A DNA stretch of 64,000 nt from Paenibacillus sp. N3.4 (GCF_008017805.1 NZ_VRTT01000018.1:1-64000); one strand, 5' to 3'. Counted from the stretch's first letter, positions 26,802 through 35,615 are shown. Notes: a model not told the origin generated them from the letters alone. Numbers and translations are program-made.

Positions 26802-27134
26802 TTATTTTGACTGCCGAGTGGCTTTCGGATCCTGGCCGTCAGTGCCGCCTTGGTTATTTTGACCTTGGCCTGCTCCATTCTGCCCTTGTCCAGATCCACC
26901 CTGGCCGGGAGAGCCCTGTCCAGGACCCCCTTGCATGTTAGGGCCACCATTAGGGTTAAGGGGTCTATGTACCATTTGACCGCCCAGATGACCGGTATAT
27001 GATACCAGAATAACAACGGCAAGCGCGCCGACCAGATAGATCGGATGACGTCCGATCTCTTTCTTCTTCCAGATGAGCAGTCCTACTCGGATAACGGTGA
27101 GCAGAATAGCCGTATATAAAGCAATCGGGAAATG
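26802..27134 (-). pseudogene. DUF2231-family membrane protein, 5'-truncated
   Basis: An open frame without any usable start codon reads HFPIALYTAILLTVIR, then HPIYLVGALAVVILVSYTGHLGGQMV, then a Gly/Gln/Asn/Pro-rich tail to the stop at 26802. HFPIAL and TGHLGGQMV are hallmark segments of the DUF2231 four-helix membrane family. Normally they lie at opposite ends of the domain, so an internal or 5' deletion is likely. A TAG lies two codons before HFPIAL. The fragment starts directly at a BlaI-type palindrome. Another reading frame here (26789-27022) is judged a shadow. Confidence 0.55.
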
Positions 27135-27153
27135 ACACTACACCTTGTAGTGT
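27135..27153. promoter_or_regulatory. BlaI/MecI-type operator upstream of the DUF2231 remnant
   Basis: ACACTACA-CCT-TGTAGTGT, an 8-bp perfect inverted repeat. Its core ACTACA-N3-TGTAGT is identical to the palindrome in the blaI-type promoter at 28444-28458. BlaI/MecI-family repressors bind TACA-N-TGTA-type dyads, so both sites are probably targets of the linked repressor. Confidence 0.7.
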
Positions 27154-27171
27154 GTTTGTATAAAAAAAGAT

Positions 27172-28005
27172 TTAGGTGAAGGTCACCAAAATCAGTAAAG
27201 CCAATATGGAGATGACTGTACGCAGGAAAGGCATCCGGAGGGAGAGCTTTGTTTGCGGCTCCAAAATGTGCAAAATCCGCACGTTAATCGATGTTTCAGC
27301 AAATGAAGCGTACGATACAGACGTATGCGGTGCTTGTCCTTGTTTAAGCATCTTAATCAGTGCGCCGCCCAAATCGGTGACATGATGAATTCTGGATAAA
27401 GCAAATTGGTCAGCCATAATCTCGATGATAATTTTGTATTTATCAAGCACCCATCGGTATAGAGGAATGTACCACATCGAAATGGCTAGCATCGATAACA
27501 AGAAGATAGCTAACGGATCTCTATGTTTCAAGTGAAATCTCTCATGCTCCAACACGGCTTGCAGCTCGTCCTCCTCCAATAATTCCAAAAGAGCGGTGGA
27601 CAAAATAATTCGGGGACGAATGATTCCAAGTGTGAGCGCAATGGGTACTACATTATGAATGATCATCAGCTCATGCTCTTGCAATAGATACTTACGGCTG
27701 TAAAACTGGGTGCGCGCAGTATCAAGCTGGCGGTTAAGCCGCCGCGTCGAGCGAACCGACACGAATAGTTGTCGGCTGATTACCCATAGACAAGCGGCAA
27801 GCGTATACAGCACAATTGCATGAATCAAATAAAAAACCAATGGAGAACGAAGAGAATGAAACAATTCAATACACAGCTTAAACATATTAAAAGAAATACG
27901 GATTCCGAACAGCATATGCAGCGAAAAGAAGGCCATTTGCAACATCATAAAGCCTGCTGTTAGGAGAGAAGCGTAAAGCATCCATCTAGACCTAGTTTCC
28001 CACAT
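27172..28005 (-). CDS. M56-family membrane metallopeptidase (BlaR1/MecR1-like, no sensor domain)
   Basis: The 277-residue membrane protein has several hydrophobic segments and a zinc-protease HExxH motif (HERFH, 154-158, within EHERFHLKHRDP). This is the M56 domain that in BlaR1/MecR1 triggers cleavage of the cognate repressor. The extracellular penicillin-binding domain of true BlaR1 is absent, so the inducing signal is probably not a beta-lactam bound there. It starts three bases after the repressor gene with an AAAGGA site. A shared regulatory role with the repressor is inferred from this pairing. Confidence 0.85.
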   Translation of the reverse strand: MWETRSRWMLYASLLTAGFMMLQMAFFSLHMLFGIRISFNMFKLCIELFHSLRSPLVFYLIHAIVLYTLAACLWVISRQLFVSVRSTRRLNRQLDTARTQFYSRKYLLQEHELMIIHNVVPIALTLGIIRPRIILSTALLELLEEDELQAVLEHERFHLKHRDPLAIFLLSMLAISMWYIPLYRWVLDKYKIIIEIMADQFALSRIHHVTDLGGALIKMLKQGQAPHTSVSYASFAETSINVRILHILEPQTKLSLRMPFLRTVISILALLILVTFT

Positions 28006-28008
28006 ATG

Positions 28009-28425
28009 TTATCTGTCCTTTTTCAATTGTTTAATTTTCTGCTCCAACCGATCCAAAAGCGCTGGATCAACTTGATCCAAGGCATCGACCATATGCACGA
28101 CGGCTTGGGAGCCAAATTCCTCAATCAGATCAAAAGTAAGCTCTTTGGACTGCGCCTCCATGAATGCTTCACGAGACATGACAGGACGGTACACAAAAGA
28201 CCGGATCTGTGAACGTTTCTGCAATATACCTTTGTCGACAAGACGATTCATGACCGTCATCACCGTGTTGAAGGACATAGCCTTCTCCTGGTCAAGCTTA
28301 TGATGGACATCCTTAATGGTAATTTCCTCAGCGGAACTCCACAGGATTTCCATAATCTTGGCTTCTAAGGGACCGAAAAAACGCTCTAAACCGCTGCTTT
28401 GAAACTTGAAATTATGCATTTTCAT
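28009..28425 (-). CDS. BlaI/MecI/CopY-family transcriptional repressor
   Basis: The 138-residue winged-helix repressor has the family N-terminal pattern LGPLEAKIMEILWSSAEEITIKDVH-like, followed by SFNTVMTVMNRLVDKGIL, the DNA-recognition region. A helical C-terminal dimerisation tail follows. AAGGAG precedes the ATG. Its promoter has a dyad overlapping the -10 box, implying autorepression; the same dyad lies in front of the DUF2231 remnant. It is co-transcribed with the M56 peptidase, which probably inactivates it. Confidence 0.9.
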   Translation of the reverse strand: MKMHNFKFQSSGLERFFGPLEAKIMEILWSSAEEITIKDVHHKLDQEKAMSFNTVMTVMNRLVDKGILQKRSQIRSFVYRPVMSREAFMEAQSKELTFDLIEEFGSQAVVHMVDALDQVDPALLDRLEQKIKQLKKDR

Positions 28426-28443
28426 TGTTCAAACACTCCTTAC

Positions 28444-28479
28444 ACTACATATTGTAGTAGCAAGAAAACCACACGTCAA
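28444..28479 (-). promoter_or_regulatory. blaI-type promoter with overlapping operator
   Basis: Minus-strand TTGACG (28474-28479), 17-bp spacer, TACAAT (28451-28456). The palindrome ACTACA-N3-TGTAGT (28444-28458) covers the -10 box. Confidence 0.8.
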
Positions 28480-28556
28480 GCCTTGTATTCGCCGACTGGT
28501 AAGGAAGATCATTTCTTGGTCTTATCGTTAGATTAGACTGCTAATGTGATGGCACA

Positions 28557-28606
28557 TTGACAGTCCGAAGGTAACGAGCTACAATACTTACATATAGTTA
28601 GTAAGT
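28557..28606 (+). promoter_or_regulatory. Promoter and dyad operator of the pirin gene
   Basis: TTGACA (28557-28562), 17-bp spacer, TACAAT (28580-28585), immediately followed by ACTTAC-N9-GTAAGT (28586-28606). The dyad sits at the transcription start, a typical repressor position. The regulator is not identified. Confidence 0.65.
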
Positions 28607-28640
28607 TATTTAATTAAAGTTAATAGAAGGAGTGATTGCA

Positions 28641-29411
28641 ATGGGTATTGAACTCTTTTCCGCTGGTCAGCAGGGAGTTGGCGCTTTTGACGGAGGTAAA
28701 TTCGTCGAGCAGCGGCCCATCTCTTTTCCCGGAGAGAAAACAGCCGTTAATCGGGTTGGTTCTTTATTTTACTGGGCTTGGGGCAAAGCTACCGAAGTTG
28801 CCGAAATTGGCATGCATCCACATAAATCATTTGAGATTTTAACTTATGTCATTGAAGGTATCGTGGAGCACCGCGACTCTCTTGGATCGTTAGAAACAGT
28901 GACAAATGGCGGTGCCCAGGTCATACAGGCCGGCTCCGGCGTGTATCACTCGGAAGCTTTCCGCACGGCAGGCAGTGAAGGCTTGCAGATCTGGTTCGAA
29001 CCGCATCTGAGTGTGACGGTGAAGCAACCGGCGACCTACCATCAGTATCAGCACGAGCTGTTTCCAAGCAGCAATGAAGAGGGAGTAACTGTCAAAACCG
29101 TGATTGGCGGAGAAGCTCCCATTAAGCTGGATACGGAAGCGACGATGTACGATTGGACATTCGAACCTGGAGCCTCATATCGCTACAAATTAAGCCCAAA
29201 CCGTCTGCTTGCTTTGCTCGTTATTCGCGGCCAGGGCACAACCCAGATTGACGTAGAAGCATCAGGCACACTTTCTCACAAAGACTTTGCCGTTGTCCAA
29301 GCCACTGGAGAGCAAAATCTTCTTCAATTAACAGCAGATAGCGAACAAGGCTTACGCATCATTGCCATTGAAGTGCCCGAGGATCCCGGTTACCCGCTCT
29401 ACCATAAATAA
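28641..29411 (+). CDS. Pirin family protein
   Basis: The 256-residue bicupin protein keeps the pirin signature: MHPHKSFEILTYVIEG, HRDSLGS and GGAQVIQAGSGVYHSE, which provide the His/His/His/Glu metal ligands of the N-terminal cupin. Bacterial pirins act as quercetin dioxygenases or as redox and metabolic regulators; which applies here is unknown. AAGGAG precedes ATG 28641, so the frame's earlier GTG is not used. It has its own promoter and terminator. Confidence 0.9.
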   Translation: MGIELFSAGQQGVGAFDGGKFVEQRPISFPGEKTAVNRVGSLFYWAWGKATEVAEIGMHPHKSFEILTYVIEGIVEHRDSLGSLETVTNGGAQVIQAGSGVYHSEAFRTAGSEGLQIWFEPHLSVTVKQPATYHQYQHELFPSSNEEGVTVKTVIGGEAPIKLDTEATMYDWTFEPGASYRYKLSPNRLLALLVIRGQGTTQIDVEASGTLSHKDFAVVQATGEQNLLQLTADSEQGLRIIAIEVPEDPGYPLYHK

Positions 29412-29422
29412 GCTGTTTATAG

Positions 29423-29470
29423 AGAAACAGCCCCATTCCTCTAAGAAAGGGAATAGGGCTGTTTCTTTTT
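29423..29470. terminator. Terminator downstream of pirin
   Basis: AGAAACAGCCC...GGGCTGTTTCT with TTTTT following on the plus strand; it also abuts the end of the convergent small gene. Confidence 0.85.
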
Positions 29471-29723
29471 ATTGCAGAATTTGTAATTTGGATTTCTCTT
29501 CATTTAGCGACTGCTGGGCTTGCTGCACGGCCGGTTGATCGGACTGGTCCATCGCCTGCTCCAATGCCCTTTCTGCTTGCGCAATCGCGTTTTGAGCCTC
29601 TTCAATCGTTTGCGAAGTAGGATGCGATAGCGCATGGGAAACGGCGTAATGAACGTTATCCACTGAATTTTGAGCTGAAGAAATAGGGTTTTGTGATTGC
29701 AAGCTTGAATCGGGCTGTGTCAT
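29469..29723 (-). CDS. Small Gln/Ala-rich coiled-coil protein, unknown function
   Basis: The 84-residue protein is soluble, rich in Gln, Ala, Ser and Glu. The C-terminal half is predicted helical (AQNAIAQAERALEQAMDQ...AQQSLNEEKSKLQILQ pattern), consistent with a coiled coil. AGAAGGAG lies before ATG 29723; an in-frame start at 29759 lacks a site. No family is recognised, though the composition resembles small spore or cytosolic helical proteins. Confidence 0.6.
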   Translation of the reverse strand: MTQPDSSLQSQNPISSAQNSVDNVHYAVSHALSHPTSQTIEEAQNAIAQAERALEQAMDQSDQPAVQQAQQSLNEEKSKLQILQ

Positions 29724-29806
29724 CGACGATTCTCCTTCTAACATATTAATACGGTACATCCGCTATGTTGAGGATTAAAGCGATTTTTTATGCACAGCGG
29801 AGCATC

Positions 29807-32302
29807 CTAATTCTTGGAAGGAACCACAAACTTCATAGACTCAAATGCTTTATTTAACCGTTTCTCATTGGCATCGGTACGGACCGCTTCATCAATACGG
29901 AGGGTTACCGTGTAGGAGATATTATTTTGACGGAACATGTAGATGGTTTCTGTGTAAGGAATTTTGGCACTTACATAGGTAACGACATATTGCCTCGCAT
30001 TCACATCATTGAACACCGTAACATCTGAGCTAGTATACGTATAATCATTATCATTATCATGGCTCTTTTTCTGAGCGGCTTCCTGCTCTTTTATCAAATC
30101 CTCGTAAGACATCTTGGTATCTGCCTTAACGCCGAAGTACCCGCCTGTGAAAAGGAACGTCTTATTGACTTGATCCTTGTTATCATAAGACTTACTGCTC
30201 CAAATCTCCGGAATTTGCAGGTAATATTTATATTTATCGTTTTGGTACACAACCGTGCGATTAGGGTCTGTCAGTTCGTCCAGATCTTGAATGTAACGGA
30301 GTTCCTGATCCATGTCGGCTTTATCCACTTGAATCGAACTCGTTAATGTCATCAGAAGCCCTTGAATCTCAGTCTCGTCCTCATTTTTGGGATACGTAAA
30401 CTGTACTTCATACTTATATTTTTCCTTAATGAAGAAGAGCGAGTAGCCTGCTGTCCATTTATTGCCAAGCGTGTTCGCATAGGCTACTTTCAGAGCTGGC
30501 ACCCCAGCAAGCATGAGTTCCTCAGAAGCATGGATATTGCGGTATTTAGGTGTATAGAGAGCTTCTAACTGCGCACGTTGACGATCTACCCAAGCTTTGA
30601 GTGTATCCCCGGAGGAAACCGACGTTACACGAACCTGCACCGTCTGTGAGTAGTCATCCTTGAAGAAGGAGGAGCCGCTTTTCTGCCAGCTGGTGGGCAG
30701 GTCAAAAGATAATCCATACTCATTCTTGTACGTCGTGTTTCCATTTGAAAATACCGAAATATCTTTGAGTGCATCGTCTTTCTCATTGAAAGACAGCTTA
30801 AAGCTATCCAATAAATCGTTATAGCTATTCTGTTTGAAGTTATTATTATAATGATCTTTGCCAACAAATAAATGAACGGTATACAAACGACCTGCATGAA
30901 GATAACCTCGCGTTTGAATGTAGCCGTAGTCGCCTGAACGACTGACTACCTTGGCATACGGGCTGACTTCTCGCTTGATATACTGCCGTTCCAGAATGGT
31001 TGAATTTCCACCCGCGTAACTGCCATTCTCGCCCCCTGTCAGTTTATTCAGCAGAGCCGAAGGGGACAGTTCGTCGCTTTGGTGATTTTCTACTTGCACC
31101 ATGATGGAAAATTCACCTTTAGCATCTACAAAGCTGACTTCATCTCCATCATCAGACTGATGATTTTTGACCAAGCCTGCCGGATACTTCATCGACCAAC
31201 CGAAATGGCTGTCACCAATTCTTGTTTTGCCGCGGTCTGCGTCCAGATATGAACCGTCTGCATCCTGTGTCCATTTGGTCGCCTTATTCTCAGCTTCTCC
31301 CAATGTAACTGACTTTGCTAAGTCCGAAGAACCGGATTTAATCGTGATGTCTACCTTTTCACCAGGCAAATAGTTTTTAAGAACCTCATTATAATCGACC
31401 AATGTCTTCACTTTATGGCTTCCAATGGACATGAAAATATCATCCTGCTGGATGCCGGCCTGCGCCGCAGGGGAGCCCGGATCGACGTAAGCGACTCTTA
31501 GCCCCGTTGAGCTTGGTAAACCAACAACCGCCTCCCAGCTATCTTCCAACTCCAGACCGAGATAAGGACGCTTCACTTTCCCATAAAGACTGAAATGCTT
31601 CAACACATACTTAACTGTATCGATCGGAATCGCAAAGCCTAAGTTCTCGACCCCAAACTCTGCATATTTCATGGTATTAATGCCGATGACCTCACCATTC
31701 ATATTAATCAGAGCCCCGCCGCTATTCCCTGGGTTAATCGCCGCATCGGTTTGGATGAGCTGGTATTGAGAATTAACGGAGCGGTCAATCCCGCTCACAA
31801 TACCTACCGTAACCGAGTTTCTCAAAGCAAAGGAAATTGGTGTCCCGATGGCAGCTACCGTTTCTCCGACTTTAATATCCGAGGATGAAGCGAACTTGGC
31901 AGGTGACAGGCCTGAAGCTTCAATTTTGACCAACGCCAGGTCGCTTTCCTCATCTATATTTGTTGCGTGCCCATTGTACGTCGTACCCTCTGATGTAACA
32001 ACGATGATATTTCTCATGTCCTTCACAACATGCGCATTGGTGACAATAACACCGTTTGATTCAACAATAACGCCGGTTCCATGCGCAAGATTGAAACGAT
32101 TCTTCTCTAGTGACTTATCCGAATTGATGGATGGTTTACCGATAATGGCTACGACGGACGGTGATGTTCTTTCGACAACTTTGGGAATCTCTGTGTTACC
32201 CTCCGCTGCATAGCTAGGTGCCGGAGCCACGAAAGACATAACCAATAGGGCGGCTAACAGCGCCACAACCCCTTTATTCATAAAACCTTTCCAATTCCCC
32301 AT
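29807..32302 (-). CDS. HtrA/DegP-type serine protease with PDZ domain and repeated C-terminal modules
   Basis: The 831-residue exported protein has a signal peptide (to about Ala33) and a trypsin-fold domain with the triad His91 (VTNAHVV), Asp121 (ESDLALVKI) and Ser194 (NPGNSGGAL). A PDZ domain follows (about 250-335, DPGSPAAQAGIQQDD). The remaining 480 residues are unusual for HtrA. They contain three similar PsbP-like modules starting near FGWSMKYP, YGLSFDLPTSW and YKYYLQIPEIW. The protein probably acts in envelope quality control at the cell surface, with the modules as binding domains. It has AGAGGAAG before the ATG and a TTGTTT/TAGATT promoter about 45 bp upstream. Confidence 0.85.
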   Translation of the reverse strand: MGNWKGFMNKGVVALLAALLVMSFVAPAPSYAAEGNTEIPKVVERTSPSVVAIIGKPSINSDKSLEKNRFNLAHGTGVIVESNGVIVTNAHVVKDMRNIIVVTSEGTTYNGHATNIDEESDLALVKIEASGLSPAKFASSSDIKVGETVAAIGTPISFALRNSVTVGIVSGIDRSVNSQYQLIQTDAAINPGNSGGALINMNGEVIGINTMKYAEFGVENLGFAIPIDTVKYVLKHFSLYGKVKRPYLGLELEDSWEAVVGLPSSTGLRVAYVDPGSPAAQAGIQQDDIFMSIGSHKVKTLVDYNEVLKNYLPGEKVDITIKSGSSDLAKSVTLGEAENKATKWTQDADGSYLDADRGKTRIGDSHFGWSMKYPAGLVKNHQSDDGDEVSFVDAKGEFSIMVQVENHQSDELSPSALLNKLTGGENGSYAGGNSTILERQYIKREVSPYAKVVSRSGDYGYIQTRGYLHAGRLYTVHLFVGKDHYNNNFKQNSYNDLLDSFKLSFNEKDDALKDISVFSNGNTTYKNEYGLSFDLPTSWQKSGSSFFKDDYSQTVQVRVTSVSSGDTLKAWVDRQRAQLEALYTPKYRNIHASEELMLAGVPALKVAYANTLGNKWTAGYSLFFIKEKYKYEVQFTYPKNEDETEIQGLLMTLTSSIQVDKADMDQELRYIQDLDELTDPNRTVVYQNDKYKYYLQIPEIWSSKSYDNKDQVNKTFLFTGGYFGVKADTKMSYEDLIKEQEAAQKKSHDNDNDYTYTSSDVTVFNDVNARQYVVTYVSAKIPYTETIYMFRQNNISYTVTLRIDEAVRTDANEKRLNKAFESMKFVVPSKN

Positions 32303-32426
32303 TGTGGTCTTCCTCTCTTGGAAAATGATTGCAATAGCTAGAATCTAGCATATTTACAGGAGAGAAACAACACAATTTTTCCCACAAAAAGGTAGTTTTA
32401 GCGACAGCAATCCACCGTATACCGAT

Positions 32427-32453
32427 AAAAGGAGCAGACATTTCGTCCGCTCT
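32427..32453 (-). terminator. Terminator of the siderophore-binding lipoprotein gene
   Basis: GAGCGGAC-GAAAT-GTCTGCTC followed by CTTTTAT on the minus strand. Confidence 0.75.
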
Positions 32454-32496
32454 TTAGCGCTTAAGTTAAGTTAAGTAAATCAGGTTAGTCACTCCA

Positions 32497-33505
32497 TTAC
32501 TTTTTCAAAAAATACGTTTCCAAGTCATCCAGTAACAAATTAGCCGCTTTAATGCCACCAGCGGTATTCCAAACCGCATCATTTACTTTATTCACTTTGC
32601 CTTGTTTCACCACGTCGAGGTTTTTCCAGAGGGGATCATTCGTCCATTCTTGCTCCGTTTTGCTGGCTTCCCCCTTTTCGTTATCCCAAGTGAAGTAAAA
32701 TAGCCTGTCGCCATTCATATCTAACGCACGTTCCTTCGTCAAATCATCCGCGAATTTATTATGATTCTGCGAGTCGGGACGTTGGAAGCCCAATTTACTC
32801 AGAATTACACCGGAAAATGTATCTTTCATATAGATGCGAACTTCCCCGGCATAAAACGAACAATGGATACTTCGTCTTTAACTGATCGCCAGCTTTAGCT
32901 TTGAAATTTGTGATACGCTGCTCAAAATCGCCAATGATTTTGTCACCCTCAGCCTTTTTGTTCAACGCTTCCGCATATAGCTTATAATTGATTTGCCAAT
33001 CTCCAGACAGTCTCTCGGAAAATACCGTAGGAGCAATCGCTGATAGCTGCTCGTACACTTTTTCCTGACGCACCTTATTTCCAAGTATTAAATCAGGCTT
33101 TAGGGCCGCTATCATCTCTAAATTCGGTTGGTTTTCGTCGCCAAGAACCTTCACGCCTTCCATGTCGGCTTTGATATGATCATACCAATCCCCTATCGTG
33201 AAAGATTTAACAGCGCCAACAGGCTTAATGCCCAACGATAAAACAGCTTCCGTACCTTCATTCGTTAAGACGACAATTTTTTTCGGTGTACCCTTTATCT
33301 TTGTTTCTCCCATGGCATGTTTAACGGTATACGCCTCCGATTGAACAGGCTGACTCTCAACCTTCGTATCCTTGGTAGGTGTTGCGGCCGACTTCGAAAT
33401 CTCTGTTTGTTGCCCGCAACCTGTTAGAATGAGCGTGATCATTGTAACAAGAACGAGCAGCTTTCCCCCTAATATGCGGCTCATAGCTGAAAAACGGTTA
33501 TGCAT
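32497..33505 (-). CDS. Iron-siderophore ABC transporter substrate-binding lipoprotein (two frameshifts in this sequence)
   Basis: A FecB/FhuD-type binding lipoprotein with lipobox LILTGC (Cys30), then PKKIVVLTNEGTEAVLSLGIKPVGA and LKPDLILGNKVRQ, family features of ferric-siderophore receptors. The middle is broken twice. After QLKTK the frame must shift to give VSIVRFMPG (one A missing at 32871-32872). It must shift again to give EVRIYMKDTFSGV (one G missing at the G4 run 32844-32847). With both bases restored the protein is about 336 residues and continuous. A Fur box precedes it, so iron starvation should induce it. No permease or ATPase is nearby. Confidence 0.88.
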
Positions 33506-33533
33506 AACTTGGTAGCACCCCTTTAAATTATTA

Positions 33534-33587
33534 TGAGAATGATTATCATTATCTTTATATCCTAAAACCTTTAGGACCCAATGTCAA
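33534..33587 (-). promoter_or_regulatory. Promoter with Fur box and spacer palindrome
   Basis: Minus-strand TTGACA (33582-33587), 17-bp spacer, TAGGAT (33559-33564). A near-consensus Fur box, GATAATGATAATCATTCTCA, covers 33534-33553 just downstream. The region from the spacer into the -10 box also contains the dyad CCTAAA-GGT-TTTAGG (33561-33575), which could bind a second regulator. Confidence 0.85.
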
Positions 33588-33669
33588 TTCTTATTGTGAG
33601 AGTCAGGTCAGAAATTAGAGGGCTTGAAATTCCTATACCAACTAAGTATGATACAAAGATAGCTACAAA

Positions 33670-33778
33670 AGTTGGTATGTGACTGGCGGAACATGGGGAA
33701 CCATGAGGGAGCATATCGATGTCAGAGCCGTTCGCCTGGGCAAAGGTAAGGGAGATCAATGATCCCCCTTGCCTTTTC
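33670..33778 (+). ncRNA. ZTP (pfl-motif) riboswitch with terminator, upstream of folD
   Basis: The plus strand carries the pfl-motif signature: TGTGACTGGCG, then AACCATGAGGGAGC, and TTCGCCTGGGCA, the last forming the conserved second domain. It is followed immediately by an intrinsic terminator (AAGGTAAGGG...CCCCCTTGCCTTTT, about 33743-33776) and then folD. ZTP/ZMP accumulates when 10-formyl-tetrahydrofolate is short; binding should prevent the terminator and raise folD expression. The architecture is classical. Confidence 0.92.
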
Positions 33779-33814
33779 GTGTTTTATAAACCAAACAAAA
33801 GGAGTTGGCAGCGC

Positions 33815-34660
33815 ATGAAATCAGATAAAATCATCTTGGACGGTACCCGCGTGGCGAATGAAATTAAAGAAAAGTTAGTGGGACGGGTTACAAGCCTATC
33901 CGAAAAGGGGATTACTCCTTGTTTGGCAACCATTCTTGTAGGGGATGACCCATCCTCCGAAACGTATGTGCGGATGAAGGGAAATGCATGCAAACGGCTT
34001 GGCATCGACTCCAGACGCATTCACCTGCCACAAGAAACAACCACACAAAATTTAATTACCGTCATTCAACAGCTCAATGATGATCCGACTGTTCATGGCA
34101 TCCTTCTCCAACATCCTGTTCCCCATCAAATCGATGAAAGGGCAGCGTTTGATACCATCGCCGTTGAAAAAGACGTAGATGGCGTTACAACATTAGGCTT
34201 TGCGCAAAACGCCTTTGGATTCGCTAACTATCCCTCGTGTACACCGGCCGCTATTATGGCTATTCTTGATTATTACCAAATCCCGATTGCAGGCAAACAT
34301 GCCGTTGTCGTAGGCAGAAGCCCTATACTTGGCAAACCCGTTTCTCTTATGCTTTTGAATCGCAATGCGACCGTAACCATATGCCATTCCAAGACAGAGG
34401 AGCTTCACCGCATCGTCCGTTTAGGCGATATTGTCGTTGCGGCTGTAGGCAAACCCCAGTTTATAAAGTCAGACTGGATCCAAGCAGGTGCCGTCGTTAT
34501 TGATGCGGGCTATAACCCCGGGAATGTGGGCGATGTGGATTATGAGGGTTGCCTCCAACAGGCACATGCCATTACGCCCGTTCCAGCCGGTGTTGGGCCT
34601 GTCACCATCGCTATGCTGCTTAAGCATACGGTTGATGCTGCTGATAGGGTGCTTGGATAG
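33815..34660 (+). CDS. folD: Methylenetetrahydrofolate dehydrogenase/cyclohydrolase, divergent FolD
   Basis: The 281-residue bifunctional one-carbon enzyme interconverts 5,10-methylene- and 10-formyl-tetrahydrofolate. The catalytic lysine lies in SETYVRMKGNACKRLGI (Lys55). The NADP-binding loop is VVGRSPILGKP and the C-terminal PVPAGVGPVT is conserved. The usual QLPLP substrate motif reads QHPVP, and PCTP reads SCTP, so this may be a second, stress-induced FolD paralogue. AAAGGAG precedes the ATG at eleven bases. Expression is controlled by the adjoining ZTP riboswitch. Confidence 0.92.
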   Translation: MKSDKIILDGTRVANEIKEKLVGRVTSLSEKGITPCLATILVGDDPSSETYVRMKGNACKRLGIDSRRIHLPQETTTQNLITVIQQLNDDPTVHGILLQHPVPHQIDERAAFDTIAVEKDVDGVTTLGFAQNAFGFANYPSCTPAAIMAILDYYQIPIAGKHAVVVGRSPILGKPVSLMLLNRNATVTICHSKTEELHRIVRLGDIVVAAVGKPQFIKSDWIQAGAVVIDAGYNPGNVGDVDYEGCLQQAHAITPVPAGVGPVTIAMLLKHTVDAADRVLG

Positions 34661-34703
34661 CCTTACATTTCATAAGTTTAGATAACTGAATTCAAGAGAA
34701 GAT

Positions 34704-34734
34704 GAAAAATGATCCGCCGCGGCGGATCATTTTT
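34704..34734. terminator. Terminator of folD
   Basis: AAAATGATCCGCC-GC-GGCGGATCATTTTTG is a perfect 13-bp inverted repeat with a T-run, able to work in both directions. Nothing else is recognised between 34735 and 34885. Confidence 0.9.
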
Positions 34735-34885
34735 GTTTGGATAGGACGTTTAATTTACTCAGTACTTTCCAGTCATTATTTAAATGAAAAATAAATTCCA
34801 CTGGCGGATCTCACTAGAAAGTTCTAAGAGGTTAAACATATTAAGTGTTAAAGCAGTTCTTAGTTCTTAGGAGGGCTCTACCTAT

Positions 34886-35407
34886 TTAACTTTTCGCCAA
34901 CATTTGTCCGAATAACGTCTCAACCTCTTGCCGCAGGGCAGCATCCGTAATCGTTCCCTCAGTGTTTATCTTCTTATTCACCAAGGGTACGAGAAGTTTC
35001 CCCTTTATCTTGGCTGTCATCATCACCAATGTGAGCAGGAGTGACGCGTGTGCATTCGCACCGCCTGTTTGCAGAGGAGAAGCGCTAATAACCGCCGTTG
35101 GTTTATCCAGAAATTCTCCCGAGGATACGATCCAATCCAAGGCGTTTTTCAAAACGCCGGGTACTCCGTTTGCATATTCCGGCGTGCAAATGATAACGCC
35201 ATCAGCGGCCTGCAGCTCCCGACGCCAATCTTGCACCGCTGCAGGCGGCTCCTCTCCGTCTAGATCCGGATTAAAATGCGGCAGCTCCCCGATACCTTCA
35301 TAGATCGTCACTTCTGTACCCGGAGGTGCTAGCTTAGAGACCGCTCGAAGGAGGGTTGTATTCGATGAATTCACGCGGAGGCTTCCAGAAATCGCTAAAA
35401 TGTTCAA
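34886..35407 (-). CDS. NAD(P)H-dependent FMN reductase family protein
   Basis: The 173-residue flavodoxin-like protein has the FMN-phosphate loop SGSLRVNSSNT and the TPEYANGVPGVLKNALDW flavin-contacting segment of the SsuE/ChrR/YieF family. It should supply reduced flavin or reduce quinones. The start is a TTG (35407) with AAAGGAAG upstream; the longer in-frame version is unsupported. It lies downstream of the flavin-monooxygenase operon, behind a terminator, with its own TTGACT-type promoter. It could provide FMNH2 to the SsuD-like and HpaB-like enzymes, which is an inference. Confidence 0.85.
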   Translation of the reverse strand: MNILAISGSLRVNSSNTTLLRAVSKLAPPGTEVTIYEGIGELPHFNPDLDGEEPPAAVQDWRRELQAADGVIICTPEYANGVPGVLKNALDWIVSSGEFLDKPTAVISASPLQTGGANAHASLLLTLVMMTAKIKGKLLVPLVNKKINTEGTITDAALRQEVETLFGQMLAKS

Positions 35408-35543
35408 GGTGCAGGCTTCCTTTCCTGTTTGAAATGGTAACGAACTTTCATTCAGCATAAACAATGACATTAGTGTGAGAGTCAATTCTTATTTTTCTCA
35501 TGTTGCAGCCATCATAGCGAAAACACTCAGCGGCTGCAGACGA

Positions 35544-35579
35544 CAAAAAGAGCCGCAGTCGACATTCACCTGCAGCTCC
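35544..35579 (-). terminator. Terminator of the monooxygenase/ABC operon
   Basis: AGCTGCAG...CTGCGGCT followed by CTTTTTGTCG on the minus strand, after the ATPase gene. Confidence 0.75.
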
Positions 35580-35615
35580 CGGGTCAAGTATCACGATTCA
35601 TGACTATTCACACAC

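Noticed and set aside
26789..27022. 77-codon minus-strand ORF
   Set aside because: It overlaps the DUF2231 remnant in another frame. Only the latter shows a recognisable family sequence.
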